From contig NZ_CP158367.1 of assembly GCF_040267685.1 (NCBI RefSeq), positions 3,027,219 to 3,091,218 on the forward strand: a stretch of 64,000 nt of DNA, read 5' to 3'. The position numbers and the translations under genes were made by a program. Source of the stretch: Proteinivorax tanatarense (lineage in GTDB: Bacteria; Bacillota; Proteinivoracia; Proteinivoracales; Proteinivoracaceae). Below the pieces are notes generated by a model. The model saw only the letters and a program-made list of their open reading frames with translations. It was not told where the DNA came from and did not search any database. This document shows positions 55,184-63,994 of the stretch, piece by piece (positions within the stretch are counted from its first letter, which is position 1; every line of letters begins with the position of its first letter).

Positions 55184-55208
55184 TAAAAAACAAGGGATTA
55201 CCCCTTGT
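55184..55208 (-). terminator. Terminator of the soj-spo0J operon
   Basis: ACAAGGG / CCCTTGT stem followed by six T on the minus strand. The spo0J stop codon TAA lies in the loop. Confidence 0.85.
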
Positions 55209-56049
55209 CATGAAACATATCTAATATTCTATTTAAATCCCCTTGCTCATAATACTTGATTTCTATCTTTCCTTTTTTATTGTTTCCTTTGATTTTGACA
55301 TTTACACCTATTTTCTCCATTAAAACTTCTTCCGCTTCTTTAATATTAGGATCAATGTTTCTTTCTTTTTTTGTCCCTTTCCCCTTTTTTTTAAGTTTAT
55401 TGCACAATTGTTCAACCTGCCTAGAATTAAGACCTTTGCTCAATATTTCTTTTGCTACAAAAAATTGTTCTTCATCGGCCAAAGACAACAAAGGCCTTAC
55501 TTGTCCCGCAGTTAGTTTGTCATTCATAACTAAATGTTTAACATCTTTACTTAAATTTAACAATCTTAACGTGTTTGTTAATCCTGATCTACTCTTCCCC
55601 AATCTTTGAGCTAATTGTTCTTGAGAAAATCCAAAATCTTCAATTAAAGTTTTGTAAGCTTCCGCTTCCTCTATAATATTTAAATCTTCTCTTTGTAAGT
55701 TTTCAATAAGAGCAATTTCTGCAACTTCTTTTTCTGAAAACTCCTGGATAACAGCTGGCATTTTAGATAAATTTGTCATCTTACAAGCTCTCAACCTTCG
55801 CTCACCAGCTACTAGCTCATAACCTCCATCAATTTCTCTCACTACAATGGGTTGCACTATACCGTGTTGTTCTATTGATTGAGCCAAATCCTCTAAAGAC
55901 TCGGTGCTAAATACCTTTCTCGGTTGGTAAGGATTTGGTCTAATTTTATTAACTGATATTTGTTTTATTGAGTTCCCTGGTATTTCCTTGTTTTGAGATA
56001 CTTCTGGAATTAAAGCATTTAAGCCTCTACCTAAGCCTTTTTTACTCAT
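55198..56049 (-). CDS. spo0J: Chromosome partitioning protein ParB/Spo0J
   Basis: A 283-residue CTPase-type DNA clamp. It starts KKGLGRGLNALIPE, then has the CTP-binding motif ELVAGERRLRAC with NPYQPRK and ENLQREDLN, a helix-turn-helix region (LAQRLGKSRSGLTNTLRLL) and a dimerising tail. It loads at parS, spreads and recruits SMC. The start overlaps the soj stop by eight bases. Two parS sites are nearby. It helps coordinate origin segregation and, in spore formers, sporulation. Confidence 0.96.
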   Translation of the reverse strand: MSKKGLGRGLNALIPEVSQNKEIPGNSIKQISVNKIRPNPYQPRKVFSTESLEDLAQSIEQHGIVQPIVVREIDGGYELVAGERRLRACKMTNLSKMPAVIQEFSEKEVAEIALIENLQREDLNIIEEAEAYKTLIEDFGFSQEQLAQRLGKSRSGLTNTLRLLNLSKDVKHLVMNDKLTAGQVRPLLSLADEEQFFVAKEILSKGLNSRQVEQLCNKLKKKGKGTKKERNIDPNIKEAEEVLMEKIGVNVKIKGNNKKGKIEIKYYEQGDLNRILDMFHDKG

Positions 56050-56803
56050 TCCCCAGTACCTCCTCAGCTAATGCTTTGTAAACCTCTGCCCCTTTTGATT
56101 TGGGGTCATAGTCAACTATTGATTGCCCATAACTAGGTGCTTCACTTAGTCTTACATTTCGAGGTATCAACGTCTTATATACCTTGCTTCCAAAAAAGTT
56201 CTTTACTTCCTCTACTACTTGGGCAGATAAATTAGTACGAGGATCAAACATAGTTAACAAAGCTCCTTCAAATACTAAATCTTGATTGAGATGCTTTTGA
56301 ACTAAGTTTACAGTGTTAATTAACTGGCTTAATCCTTCCAAGGCGTAGTATTCACATTGAATTGGCACTAAAACGCTATCAGAGGCAGTAAGAGCATTAA
56401 TGGTTAACAACCCTAAAGATGGAGGGCAGTCTATAATTATATAGTCATAATCATTTTTGACTGTTTCTAATTGATTGCGCAATCTAACTTCCCTGGATAC
56501 AGTAGGAACAAGTTCAATTTCTGCCCCAGCTAATTCAATTGTAGCAGGTGCTACATCTAAGTTAGAAACAGCTGTGGGAATAATAACCGCATCTACAGGA
56601 AATTCATCTACTAGTACATTATATATACACTTTTTTACTCTATGCTTGTCAATCCCCAGTCCACTAGTGGAATTCCCTTGTGGATCTACATCTAAAAGAA
56701 GTACTCTTTTACCCATTTTTGACAAAAATGCGCTTAAATTGATGGCTGTTGTTGTTTTTCCTACTCCGCCTTTTTGGTTAGTTATTGCTATGACCTTTGA
56801 CAT
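56042..56803 (-). CDS. soj: Chromosome partitioning ATPase ParA/Soj
   Basis: A 253-residue Walker-type ATPase: AITNQKGGVGKTTTAINLSA (deviant Walker A with signature lysine), VLLLDVDPQGNSTSGLG and IIIDCPPSLGLLTINAL. The ATG at 56803 is used: AAGGAG lies ten bases upstream, and the longer frame would begin in that site. Soj cycles between nucleoid and ParB complexes and affects DnaA. It lies 21 bases after noc and overlaps spo0J by eight. Confidence 0.96.
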   Translation of the reverse strand: MSKVIAITNQKGGVGKTTTAINLSAFLSKMGKRVLLLDVDPQGNSTSGLGIDKHRVKKCIYNVLVDEFPVDAVIIPTAVSNLDVAPATIELAGAEIELVPTVSREVRLRNQLETVKNDYDYIIIDCPPSLGLLTINALTASDSVLVPIQCEYYALEGLSQLINTVNLVQKHLNQDLVFEGALLTMFDPRTNLSAQVVEEVKNFFGSKVYKTLIPRNVRLSEAPSYGQSIVDYDPKSKGAEVYKALAEEVLGNE

Positions 56804-56824
56804 GTTATTCAATACTCCTTTCAC

Positions 56825-57658
56825 CTATTTGTTTTTGGGTAACCTGATTTTGACTTCGATACAGTCTCCTAAGTCCTTTTCATCCATTTTTGCCTCTATT
56901 CCGGAACCTTTGATGGTATCAACAGCTTGTTTAATTGTATTGAGAAAAATTCTAAAATCTTTAAAAACCATTTTTCTTTGTTTGTTTTTATTATTATCTT
57001 CTTTTTCTTCTTTCTCAGTACTTGTTAGAAGTGTTATTAGTTCTTCTGTTTGTCTAACTGTCATTCCCTCATCAATGACTCTATCAACAATTTCAGCTTG
57101 ATTTTCATGTGGTATTTTCAATAATGCCCGTGCATGTCTTTCTGTAAGCTGAGAGCTCTTTAATTTTTCCTTTACTTCTTTATCAAGTTTTAACAACCTT
57201 AATTTATTTGCTATAGTTGACTGACTTTTGCCTAAACGTTGCGCCAACACTTCTTGAGTTAATTTAAACTCGTTTAACAGCCTATGTAATCCCTCAGCTT
57301 CCTCTAAAAAGTTGAGATTTTCTCTTTGGATATTCTCTATCAAGGCTATTGCTGCCATGGCACTTTCCTTTACATCCTCTTTAATAATAGCTTTTATTTT
57401 ATCTTTTCCAAGTAAAGTGCAAGCCCTAAACCTTCTTTCCCCCGCTATTATTTCATACTTCTCCCCAGATTTTCGTAAAATTATAGGTTGTATCAATCCA
57501 TATGTTCTTATAGATTGTGCAAGTTCATCAATTTTTTCATCATCAAAATCTTTACGAGGTTGAAAAGGATTAGTGCTTATTTCTGACATGTCTATATTAT
57601 GTATCTTATCCTCATCTGATGAACTCTGACCTAAAATTTTACTCAATTGTTCTTTCAT
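56825..57658 (-). CDS. noc: Nucleoid occlusion protein Noc
   Basis: A 277-residue ParB paralogue: IAGERRFRACTLLGKDK and ENIQRENLNFLEEAEGL are shared with Spo0J, whereas LAQRLGKSQSTIANKLRLLK and the C-terminal KMVFKDFRIFLNTIKQAVDT region are Noc-like. In Bacillus, Noc binds NBS sites and blocks division over the nucleoid. Placement next to rsmG and soj is the usual Noc context. The short N-terminus has an amphipathic start (MKEQLSKILG), expected for membrane targeting. Confidence 0.92.
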   Translation of the reverse strand: MKEQLSKILGQSSSDEDKIHNIDMSEISTNPFQPRKDFDDEKIDELAQSIRTYGLIQPIILRKSGEKYEIIAGERRFRACTLLGKDKIKAIIKEDVKESAMAAIALIENIQRENLNFLEEAEGLHRLLNEFKLTQEVLAQRLGKSQSTIANKLRLLKLDKEVKEKLKSSQLTERHARALLKIPHENQAEIVDRVIDEGMTVRQTEELITLLTSTEKEEKEDNNKNKQRKMVFKDFRIFLNTIKQAVDTIKGSGIEAKMDEKDLGDCIEVKIRLPKNK

Positions 57659-57734
57659 TACTCCACCACCTATAAACTTTATTATTGCTTTCTAATTCTC
57701 CAAAAGGTTAATATTATCCTCTTTTTTCGCACTA

Positions 57735-57775
57735 TAAAAAAATATAAAACTACAATTGCTGTAGCTTTATATTTT
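57735..57775 (-). terminator. Terminator of rsmG
   Basis: AAATATAAAACTACA / TGTAGCTTTATATTT with a short loop and T-rich tail on the minus strand, three bases past the rsmG stop. Confidence 0.75.
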
Positions 57776-57777
57776 TG

Positions 57778-58482
57778 TTATAACGGTCTCTTTTTAGGAA
57801 TCCCTGGTTTTCTTGGATATCTGGTAGGGGTATTATCAATTTTCTCGATAACTATAGCATATTTATCTTCTTCAACTATAGGTACTTTATAATCATATAT
57901 TTTTTTTACTTTTCCACCCAAGAGTTCCAAAGCTTTTTCGCTTTCATTTAACTCATCTTTATAGTTACTTCCTTTATATGCTATAAACTCCCCACCTATT
58001 TTTAAAAAAGGTAAATTATACTCGGCTAAAATGTTTAATGGAGCCACTGCCCTCGCTGTTGCATACTTAAACGTTTCACGTGAAACATCCTTTTTGGCAT
58101 AATCCTCCGCCCTGCCATGGATAAGGTTTAGGTTGACTCCTAATTCTTTTGAAACTTCTTTTAAAAATAAAATTCTTTTGTTTAAGGCATCCAACCCATA
58201 GACTTCAAGCTGGGGTTTTAATATCTTCAAGGGCAAAATTGGAAACCCAGCTCCAGTTCCTACATCAATCACATTGCCTTCGGAAAATAAATGAGCCGGT
58301 ATCATTGAATCCAAAAAATGTTTTGCTATAATTTCATGTTCATCAACAATAGCAGTTAAATTCATCTTTTCATTCCAAGCTAACAATAGTTCCTTAAATA
58401 AGTTTAGTTGTTCTATTTGTTCATTATTTATATCAATTTCAATAGAATTACATACTTCTTTTAACTTATCATTAAAATTAAT
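57778..58482 (-). CDS. rsmG: 16S rRNA G527 N7-methyltransferase, AUU start
   Basis: A 234-residue Rossmann-fold methyltransferase: NVIDVGTGAGFPILPLKIL (SAM-binding), GRAEDYAKK and RETFKYATARAVAPL match RsmG. It modifies G527 near the decoding site. The first canonical start in frame (TTG at 58386) would remove 32 residues of the conserved N-terminal helix region that precedes WNEKMNLTAI. Upstream, GAGGGGG (58489-58495) is followed six bases later by in-frame ATT at 58482 and then family-like sequence (DKLKEVCNSIEIDINNEQIE), so AUU is the inferred start, overlapping nothing but directly after mnmG's stop. Confidence 0.9.
   Translation of the reverse strand: MNFNDKLKEVCNSIEIDINNEQIEQLNLFKELLLAWNEKMNLTAIVDEHEIIAKHFLDSMIPAHLFSEGNVIDVGTGAGFPILPLKILKPQLEVYGLDALNKRILFLKEVSKELGVNLNLIHGRAEDYAKKDVSRETFKYATARAVAPLNILAEYNLPFLKIGGEFIAYKGSNYKDELNESEKALELLGGKVKKIYDYKVPIVEEDKYAIVIEKIDNTPTRYPRKPGIPKKRPL
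58072..58087. promoter_or_regulatory. parS-like site within rsmG
   Basis: CGTTTCACGTGAAACA matches parS at 15 of 16 positions. It is inside the rsmG coding sequence; Bacillus also keeps parS copies within coding sequence near the origin. Confidence 0.88.
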
Positions 58483-58484
58483 AA

Positions 58485-60359
58485 TTATCCCCCTCTCTTA
58501 AGCTGCTCTAAATATACCATTAAAACAGATACATCAGCTGGTGATACCCCTGAAATCCTTGATGCTTGGCCTAATGTCTCTGGTTTAATATACTTTAATT
58601 TTTCTTGTGCCTCACCAGAAAGGCCGCTAATTTTACTATAATCAACATATTTGGGAATATAAGTATTTTCAGTCTTTTTAAATCTGTTTACTTGGGCTAA
58701 CTGCTTTTCAACATAACCTGAATACTTGATTTCTATTTCAACCTGTTCTTTAACTTCATAGGCCAAATCTCCATCTATAGACCCATCTATAAATTTCAAA
58801 TCATTATATGATAACTCAGGTCTTTTTAATAAATCAGCCAACGAATATGTCTTGGACAATTCTGTTGATCCCAGTCTTTTCAAAATTTTATTTACTTTAT
58901 CATTGGGGTTTACTTTTATTTTCTTTAATCTCTCGACTTCATCTTCTATCGATTTAATCTTTTTATCATAAATATTGAATCTCTCTTCCTTTACCAGCCC
59001 AACTTTATATCCTAAAGGAGTTAATCTTCTATCAGCATTATCTTGTCTTAATAATAGTCTAAATTCTGCCCGAGAGGTTAACATTCTATAGGGCTCATGG
59101 GTGCCTTTTATAGTCAAGTCATCGATTAATACACCTATGTAACCATCAGACCTCTGTAATGTGAAAGAGGGTTTTCCCTGTATAAACAAGGCCGCATTAA
59201 TTCCAGCGATTAACCCCTGAGCTGCTGCTTCTTCATAGCCACTTGTCCCATTTATTTGTCCAGCACAAAATAAACCCTTTATATTTTTTAATTCCAGCGT
59301 TAATTTTAACTGAGTTGGATCAACAACATCATATTCTATTGCATACCCTGGTCTAGTAATTTGTACATTTTCTAGCCCCGCTATGGTTCTTAAAAATCTT
59401 AATTGTATATCTACAGGTAAACTGGTTGACATCCCTTGTAAATACATTTCATTTGTATAATTCCCCTCAGGTTCTACAAAAAGTTGATGGCTAGACTTAT
59501 CACTAAATCTTTTAATTTTATCCTCTATGGAAGGACAGTACCTTGGGCCTACTCCCTCTATAATTCCTGCGAACAATGGAGATTTATCCATGTTGTCAAT
59601 TATTATTTGATGGGTTTCTTCATTTGTATAAGTTAAATAACAAGATTTTTGCTCCTTGGTTAAGTGTTGTTCTTTAGTCAAAAAAGAAAACTTATAAGGC
59701 TTATCATCTCCAGGTTGCTCCTCCATCTTTGAAAAATCTACTGTTCTTCCATCCACACGTGGTGGTGTCCCTGTTTTAAATCTCATTAACTTAATATTTA
59801 GAGACTTTAAAGATTTAGATAGCCCATTCTCTACATTTTGGCTGTTAGGTCCAGCATCATAAGCCAAACTACCTTGTATTATTTTGCTCCTTAAGTAAGT
59901 ACCTGATGTTATTATAACAGCTTCAGCATAAAATTTCTCACCAGTATTTAGTCTAACCCCTTTAGTTGTACTATTCTCTATAATAAGGTCATCCACAACT
60001 CCTTGCTTTAATGTTAAATTTTGCTCATCTTCCAATACTTTTTTCATAGTCAACTGGTACATCGATTTATCAGCTTGCGCTCGTAATGCATGGACTGCAG
60101 GACCTTTGCCTGTGTTTAACATACGTACTTGTATATAGGTTTTATCTATATTTTTTCCCATTTCTCCGCCTAACGCATCAATTTCTTTTACTAAATGCCC
60201 TTTCGCAGGCCCTCCCACTGCTGGATTACATGGCATAAGAGCTATATTATCCATATTTAAAGTCAATACCAGGGTTTTTAAGCCCATCCGTGAGGAAGCT
60301 AGAGCCGCTTCACATCCACTATGCCCTGCCCCAATAACTATACAATCATACTTGTTCAC
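58485..60359 (-). CDS. mnmG: tRNA uridine-5-carboxymethylaminomethyl modification enzyme MnmG
   Basis: A 624-residue flavoprotein that with MnmE makes cmnm5U34 in tRNA. It has [20 protein letters not shown] (FAD), the conserved [51 protein letters not shown] and a C-terminal [20 protein letters not shown]. Full length. It lies 12 bases after mnmE, so both subunits are made together. Confidence 0.97.
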   Translation of the reverse strand: MNKYDCIVIGAGHSGCEAALASSRMGLKTLVLTLNMDNIALMPCNPAVGGPAKGHLVKEIDALGGEMGKNIDKTYIQVRMLNTGKGPAVHALRAQADKSMYQLTMKKVLEDEQNLTLKQGVVDDLIIENSTTKGVRLNTGEKFYAEAVIITSGTYLRSKIIQGSLAYDAGPNSQNVENGLSKSLKSLNIKLMRFKTGTPPRVDGRTVDFSKMEEQPGDDKPYKFSFLTKEQHLTKEQKSCYLTYTNEETHQIIIDNMDKSPLFAGIIEGVGPRYCPSIEDKIKRFSDKSSHQLFVEPEGNYTNEMYLQGMSTSLPVDIQLRFLRTIAGLENVQITRPGYAIEYDVVDPTQLKLTLELKNIKGLFCAGQINGTSGYEEAAAQGLIAGINAALFIQGKPSFTLQRSDGYIGVLIDDLTIKGTHEPYRMLTSRAEFRLLLRQDNADRRLTPLGYKVGLVKEERFNIYDKKIKSIEDEVERLKKIKVNPNDKVNKILKRLGSTELSKTYSLADLLKRPELSYNDLKFIDGSIDGDLAYEVKEQVEIEIKYSGYVEKQLAQVNRFKKTENTYIPKYVDYSKISGLSGEAQEKLKYIKPETLGQASRISGVSPADVSVLMVYLEQLKRGG

Positions 60360-60371
60360 TACATTACCTCC

Positions 60372-61751
60372 TTACTTACCTAAGCAAAATCTAGAAAAAA
60401 TCTCGTCTATTAAATTTCTCGATAATGAATCCCCGGTAATTTTACCTAAGTACTGCCATGCCTCCCTTATGTCGATTGACACGATATCTACAGGGTTTTG
60501 ATGCTTTAAACCATTTATACTTTCATTTATATGTTTTAAAGCTTCTTTTAAAGCAAGTTCATGTCTTAAGTTAGATATTGTCACATCAAAAGTGTTATCA
60601 TTTATATCACCGATCTCAAATAGATTTAGAATTGTTTCTTCTAATGTCTCTATCCCCAACCTTTTTTCTGCAGAAACAGATAAAACTTTACAATCAACTT
60701 TATTTTTAATATCTTTTTTATCCATCTTAGAGGATAAGTCCGATTTATTTACAATAACTATCCTGGGTTTGTTTTTAATTAAATTTAAAATTAACTCATT
60801 TTCTTTGGTCCAGTTTTGGGAACCGTCTAAAACATATAAAACCAAATCGCTTGTATTAATATATTCTTTAGTGCGTTCAACCCCGATCTTTTCAACTTTA
60901 TCTTTTGTTTCTCTTATACCAGCAGTATCCAAAATAACTAAGGGAACTCCTCTTACATTAATGTTTTCCTGTAGAACATCTCTTGTAGTGCCTGGTACAT
61001 CAGTTACTATCGCTCTGTCTTCCTTTGTTAAAGCATTAAGTAGTGAAGATTTACCTACATTGGGCTCTCCTATAATTACTGTTTTTATTCCTTCTCTTAC
61101 TAGTTTACCAGTTGATGCAGTTTTTAAAAGCTTATTAATTGATTCTTTTACATTTTGAAGCTTTTCAACCATTTTATCTACACTAATATCATCAAAAAAT
61201 TCATCAGGATAATCAATAGTGGCTTCAATATTAGCCAATACTTCTAATAGTTTATCTCTAACTATGTTTATTTCATGTGAAACTTGTCCAGCTGCCTGTT
61301 TATTCGCCACATTATGACTTAGATCAGTTTTTGCAGAAATTAAATCCATTACTGCTTCAGCTTGAGAAAGATCGAGCTTACCGTTCAAAAAAGCCCTTTT
61401 TGTGAACTCACCTGGCTCAGCCAGTCTAATCTCAGAATCCAAAATAGTAGTTAGTATCTTCTTTATGGGAATTTGTCCACCATGGCAATTTACTTCAATT
61501 ACATCTTCTCCGGTATATGAATATGGTGCTTTAAAAACTGAAACCAAAACTTCATCAATAACTTCCCCTGATTTACTGTAAAAGTGACCATAGTTGATTG
61601 TATTTTTATCCAAATCATAAATTGAAGTGTTTCTGGGTGTTTTTAGATGTTCATCGATAACATCTAAAGATTTTGGTCCACTTACCCTTACTATTGCAAT
61701 ACCACTTTGCCCTAACGCAGTACCGATAGCCGCTATAGTATCCTCTATCAT
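60372..61751 (-). CDS. mnmE: tRNA modification GTPase MnmE
   Basis: A 459-residue GTPase that partners MnmG. N-terminal tetrahydrofolate-binding domain (DTIAAIGTALGQSGIAIVRV), helical domain, inserted G domain with GEPNVGKSSLLNAL (P-loop), DTAGIRETKD (G3) and NKSD (G4), and the terminal CLGK motif with its conserved cysteine. The second ATG (61751) lies six bases after GAGGTG and is preferred over the GTG or ATG codons just upstream. Confidence 0.97.
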   Translation of the reverse strand: MIEDTIAAIGTALGQSGIAIVRVSGPKSLDVIDEHLKTPRNTSIYDLDKNTINYGHFYSKSGEVIDEVLVSVFKAPYSYTGEDVIEVNCHGGQIPIKKILTTILDSEIRLAEPGEFTKRAFLNGKLDLSQAEAVMDLISAKTDLSHNVANKQAAGQVSHEINIVRDKLLEVLANIEATIDYPDEFFDDISVDKMVEKLQNVKESINKLLKTASTGKLVREGIKTVIIGEPNVGKSSLLNALTKEDRAIVTDVPGTTRDVLQENINVRGVPLVILDTAGIRETKDKVEKIGVERTKEYINTSDLVLYVLDGSQNWTKENELILNLIKNKPRIVIVNKSDLSSKMDKKDIKNKVDCKVLSVSAEKRLGIETLEETILNLFEIGDINDNTFDVTISNLRHELALKEALKHINESINGLKHQNPVDIVSIDIREAWQYLGKITGDSLSRNLIDEIFSRFCLGK

Positions 61752-61801
61752 CATTATCACCTCTAATGTTACTTATTTAAGTTTAATATACCCAAGCTCT
61801 T

Positions 61802-61840
61802 AAAAAAAACCAGTTACCTAAATAGAAGTAACTGGTTTTA
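61802..61840 (-). terminator. Terminator between jag and mnmE
   Basis: AAAACCAGTTAC / GTAACTGGTTTT arms with a ten-base loop, A and T runs at the edges, between the jag stop (61847) and the mnmE start. Confidence 0.88.
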
Positions 61841-61846
61841 ACTATT

Positions 61847-62464
61847 TTATTTAGGCTCTATAGCAACCTTTCTAAACGGTTCTTCTCCTACACTATAAGT
61901 TTTAACAGAATCACTATCATTTAAAGTGCTATGTATTATTCTTCTTTCCATAGCATTCATAGGTTCAAGTAAAACTTTTCTTTTCGTATTAATAGACTTA
62001 CTTGCAAGCCTTTTTGCTAAAGATACGAGGGTTTCTTCTCTTTTACTTCTATAACCATTAACATCAACTAAAACTCTCGTATAATCATCAGCTTTTCTAT
62101 TAACAGCAAGGTTAGTTAAATATTGAATAGAGTCTAAAGTCTTTCCATGCTTTCCTATCAAAACACCTAAGTCTTCCCCAATTATGTTGGCTGTTAAATG
62201 AGAAGCTTGTTGCTTTTCCATTTCTATAACAAAATTAACATTAAACTTTTCCAACATCTCAATTAAAAACCCTTTTACAAACTTTTCAGGGTTAAATTTT
62301 TCTTTTATAGAAATTTTTGCAGGTTTACTAAGCAATCCTAAAATACCTTTAGTAGGCTCTTCTAAAACCTCAAATGTAACTTGTTCCTTACCTAAGCCCA
62401 ATTGTTTTAGTCCTTGTTCCAAAGCTTCTTCTACACTTTTAGCTGAAACTTCAACAGACCTCAT
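61847..62464 (-). CDS. jag: RNA-binding protein Jag/KhpB
   Basis: A 205-residue protein with Jag-N (EVSAKSVEEALEQGLKQLGL), KH-type (IGEDLGVLIGKHGKTLDSIQ) and R3H (EPMNAMERRIIHSTL) domains. KhpB binds RNA with KhpA and influences cell division and wall synthesis in Firmicutes. It lies four bases after yidC, in the conserved rpmH-rnpA-yidD-yidC-jag string. Confidence 0.95.
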   Translation of the reverse strand: MRSVEVSAKSVEEALEQGLKQLGLGKEQVTFEVLEEPTKGILGLLSKPAKISIKEKFNPEKFVKGFLIEMLEKFNVNFVIEMEKQQASHLTANIIGEDLGVLIGKHGKTLDSIQYLTNLAVNRKADDYTRVLVDVNGYRSKREETLVSLAKRLASKSINTKRKVLLEPMNAMERRIIHSTLNDSDSVKTYSVGEEPFRKVAIEPK

Positions 62465-62468
62465 AGGC

Positions 62469-63215
62469 TTACTCCCCCTCTGCTGTTTTAGTAGAATCTT
62501 TCTTTTTCTTTATAACATAATGCTGACCAATTGCAAACACATTACCTGCAAACCAATACAGCCCTAATGCTGGAGGCAAACTACTACTAAAAAACACAAT
62601 CATGATAGGCATTATAGTAGTCATTGCTGCCATACCACCTTGCTGTTGAGCAGCATTACCAGCCATAGTTAATTTAGTTTGTAAGTAAGTAGTTAATCCC
62701 GCTAGTAAAGGTAAAATATAAAGTGTTCGAGCATGCTCAGCACGAGCAGCCACATAATTCCACCCTTCTGGAATTGCTAATCCTTCTATATCTTTAGCTG
62801 CATCCTCAAGATTGACACCAGCAGCTAAATCTATTCCAAGAAACTTAGTTGATACAGTATCGAAGGTGTGAACAATAATCTCTGGATCTTGGAAAACCCT
62901 AAACATGGCTATAAAAATTGGAATTTGTATAAGCATTGGTAGACAACCAGCTAAAGGGTTAATCTTTTTCTCTTTATACAATTCCATTAAAGCTTTGCTT
63001 TGTTTTTCTTTGTCATTCTTATATTTTTCTTCAATCTTTTTTCTCTCTGGCGCTATTTCATTCATTGCTTGGGTTGACTTCATTTGTTTAACTGATAATG
63101 GTATTGTTATCGATCTAAAAATAACTGTCAACAACAGAATTGCAATACCATAGCTACCTGTAAAATCAATCAAAGCTACAAAGAGACGCCCCAAAGGTTC
63201 AATTATAAAACTCAT
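62469..63215 (-). CDS. yidC: Membrane protein insertase YidC
   Basis: A 248-residue Oxa1/YidC insertase with five helices: GIAILLLTVIFRSITIPLSV containing the key hydrophilic-groove Arg, a cytoplasmic coiled loop (ERKKIEEKYKNDKEKQ), NPLAGCLPMLIQIPIFIAM, and LPPALGLYWFAGNVFAIGQ. Unlike Bacillus SpoIIIJ it lacks a lipoprotein signal peptide at the start, as in many clostridia. It inserts membrane proteins with or without Sec. Confidence 0.95.
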   Translation of the reverse strand: MSFIIEPLGRLFVALIDFTGSYGIAILLLTVIFRSITIPLSVKQMKSTQAMNEIAPERKKIEEKYKNDKEKQSKALMELYKEKKINPLAGCLPMLIQIPIFIAMFRVFQDPEIIVHTFDTVSTKFLGIDLAAGVNLEDAAKDIEGLAIPEGWNYVAARAEHARTLYILPLLAGLTTYLQTKLTMAGNAAQQQGGMAAMTTIMPIMIVFFSSSLPPALGLYWFAGNVFAIGQHYVIKKKKDSTKTAEGE

Positions 63216-63233
63216 CTACTTTCCCCCTAACAT

Positions 63234-63455
63234 TTATGGAACAGGGTCATACCCCCCTGAATTAAATGGGTTGCATTTAAATACCCTTTTTGTCATCAAA
63301 AAAGTTCCTTTGAAAAACCCATGTTTTCTATAAGCTTCAATACCATAAGATGAGCAAGTTGGGAAAAATCTACAGGTAGGACCTTTTAATGGCGACAAAT
63401 ATTTTTGATAACTTTTTAACAGAAATATAGCAAATATTTTTAACATCAACATCAC
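63234..63455 (-). CDS. yidD: Membrane protein insertion efficiency factor YidD
   Basis: A 73-residue protein: [34 protein letters not shown] and [17 protein letters not shown] are the YidD (DUF37) signature including the three conserved cysteines. It assists YidC. It is 9 bases after rnpA and 18 before yidC. Confidence 0.95.
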   Translation of the reverse strand: MMLMLKIFAIFLLKSYQKYLSPLKGPTCRFFPTCSSYGIEAYRKHGFFKGTFLMTKRVFKCNPFNSGGYDPVP

Positions 63456-63463
63456 TCATTTAA

Positions 63464-63793
63464 CTATAAAATCTTATGACGTTTTAACAAAAAATTTATA
63501 TCCTTATGTATAGCATTATAGTCAGATTCCACAATTTTGGGTCTAGCCAAAATAATAAGGTTATAACCTGTAAAGTCAGGAATAGATTTAAAAGCCTCTT
63601 TCATTATACGCCGATACTTATTTCTAGTTACCGCTTTCCCAACCTTTTTACTTGCTACAAAACCTACTTTAGGAAAGCTTGTCTTATCTGTTTTTAAATA
63701 ATAAACAACTATATTCTTAGTTGCTTTTGACTTGCCTAGTTTATAAATTTTTCTAAACTCACCATCTTTTTTTAAAGGTAGAAAATTTGCCAT
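63464..63793 (-). CDS. rnpA: Ribonuclease P protein component
   Basis: A 109-residue basic protein with the RNR signature region AVTRNKYRRIMKEAF and the opening FLPLKKDGEFRKIYKLGKSK. It binds the RNase P RNA and helps process tRNA 5' ends. It lies 66 bases after rpmH, in the conserved arrangement beside the chromosome origin. Confidence 0.96.
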   Translation of the reverse strand: MANFLPLKKDGEFRKIYKLGKSKATKNIVVYYLKTDKTSFPKVGFVASKKVGKAVTRNKYRRIMKEAFKSIPDFTGYNLIILARPKIVESDYNAIHKDINFLLKRHKIL

Positions 63794-63859
63794 AAACTCA
63801 TCTCCAAAAATCCTTTAGATATTTTAAAAAAGTGCAAAAAGGACCACTAAATAGCAGCC

Positions 63860-63994
63860 CTATGCACTTAATTTTTTTCTACCTTTTGCACGACGACGCT
63901 TAATTACATTGCGTCCAGCTTTTGTTTTCATTCTTTTTAAAAACCCGTGATTTTTCTTACGACGTCTTACTTTGGGTTGGTAAGTTCTTTTCAT
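63860..63994 (-). CDS. rpmH: Ribosomal protein bL34
   Basis: A 44-residue, highly basic protein: [20 protein letters not shown] followed by [23 protein letters not shown] is the complete bL34 sequence pattern. It is the last gene before the right edge of the window, and in Firmicutes dnaA lies just beyond it, read in the opposite direction, so oriC should be immediately outside this window. Confidence 0.97.
   Translation of the reverse strand: MKRTYQPKVRRRKKNHGFLKRMKTKAGRNVIKRRRAKGRKKLSA

Noticed and set aside
56475..57101. 208-codon plus-strand open frame
   Set aside because: It lies opposite soj and noc, has no ribosome binding site, and its translation is low-complexity serine/leucine typical of an antisense shadow.
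60592..61158. 188-codon plus-strand open frame
   Set aside because: It is antisense to the strongly supported mnmE gene and has no family features.
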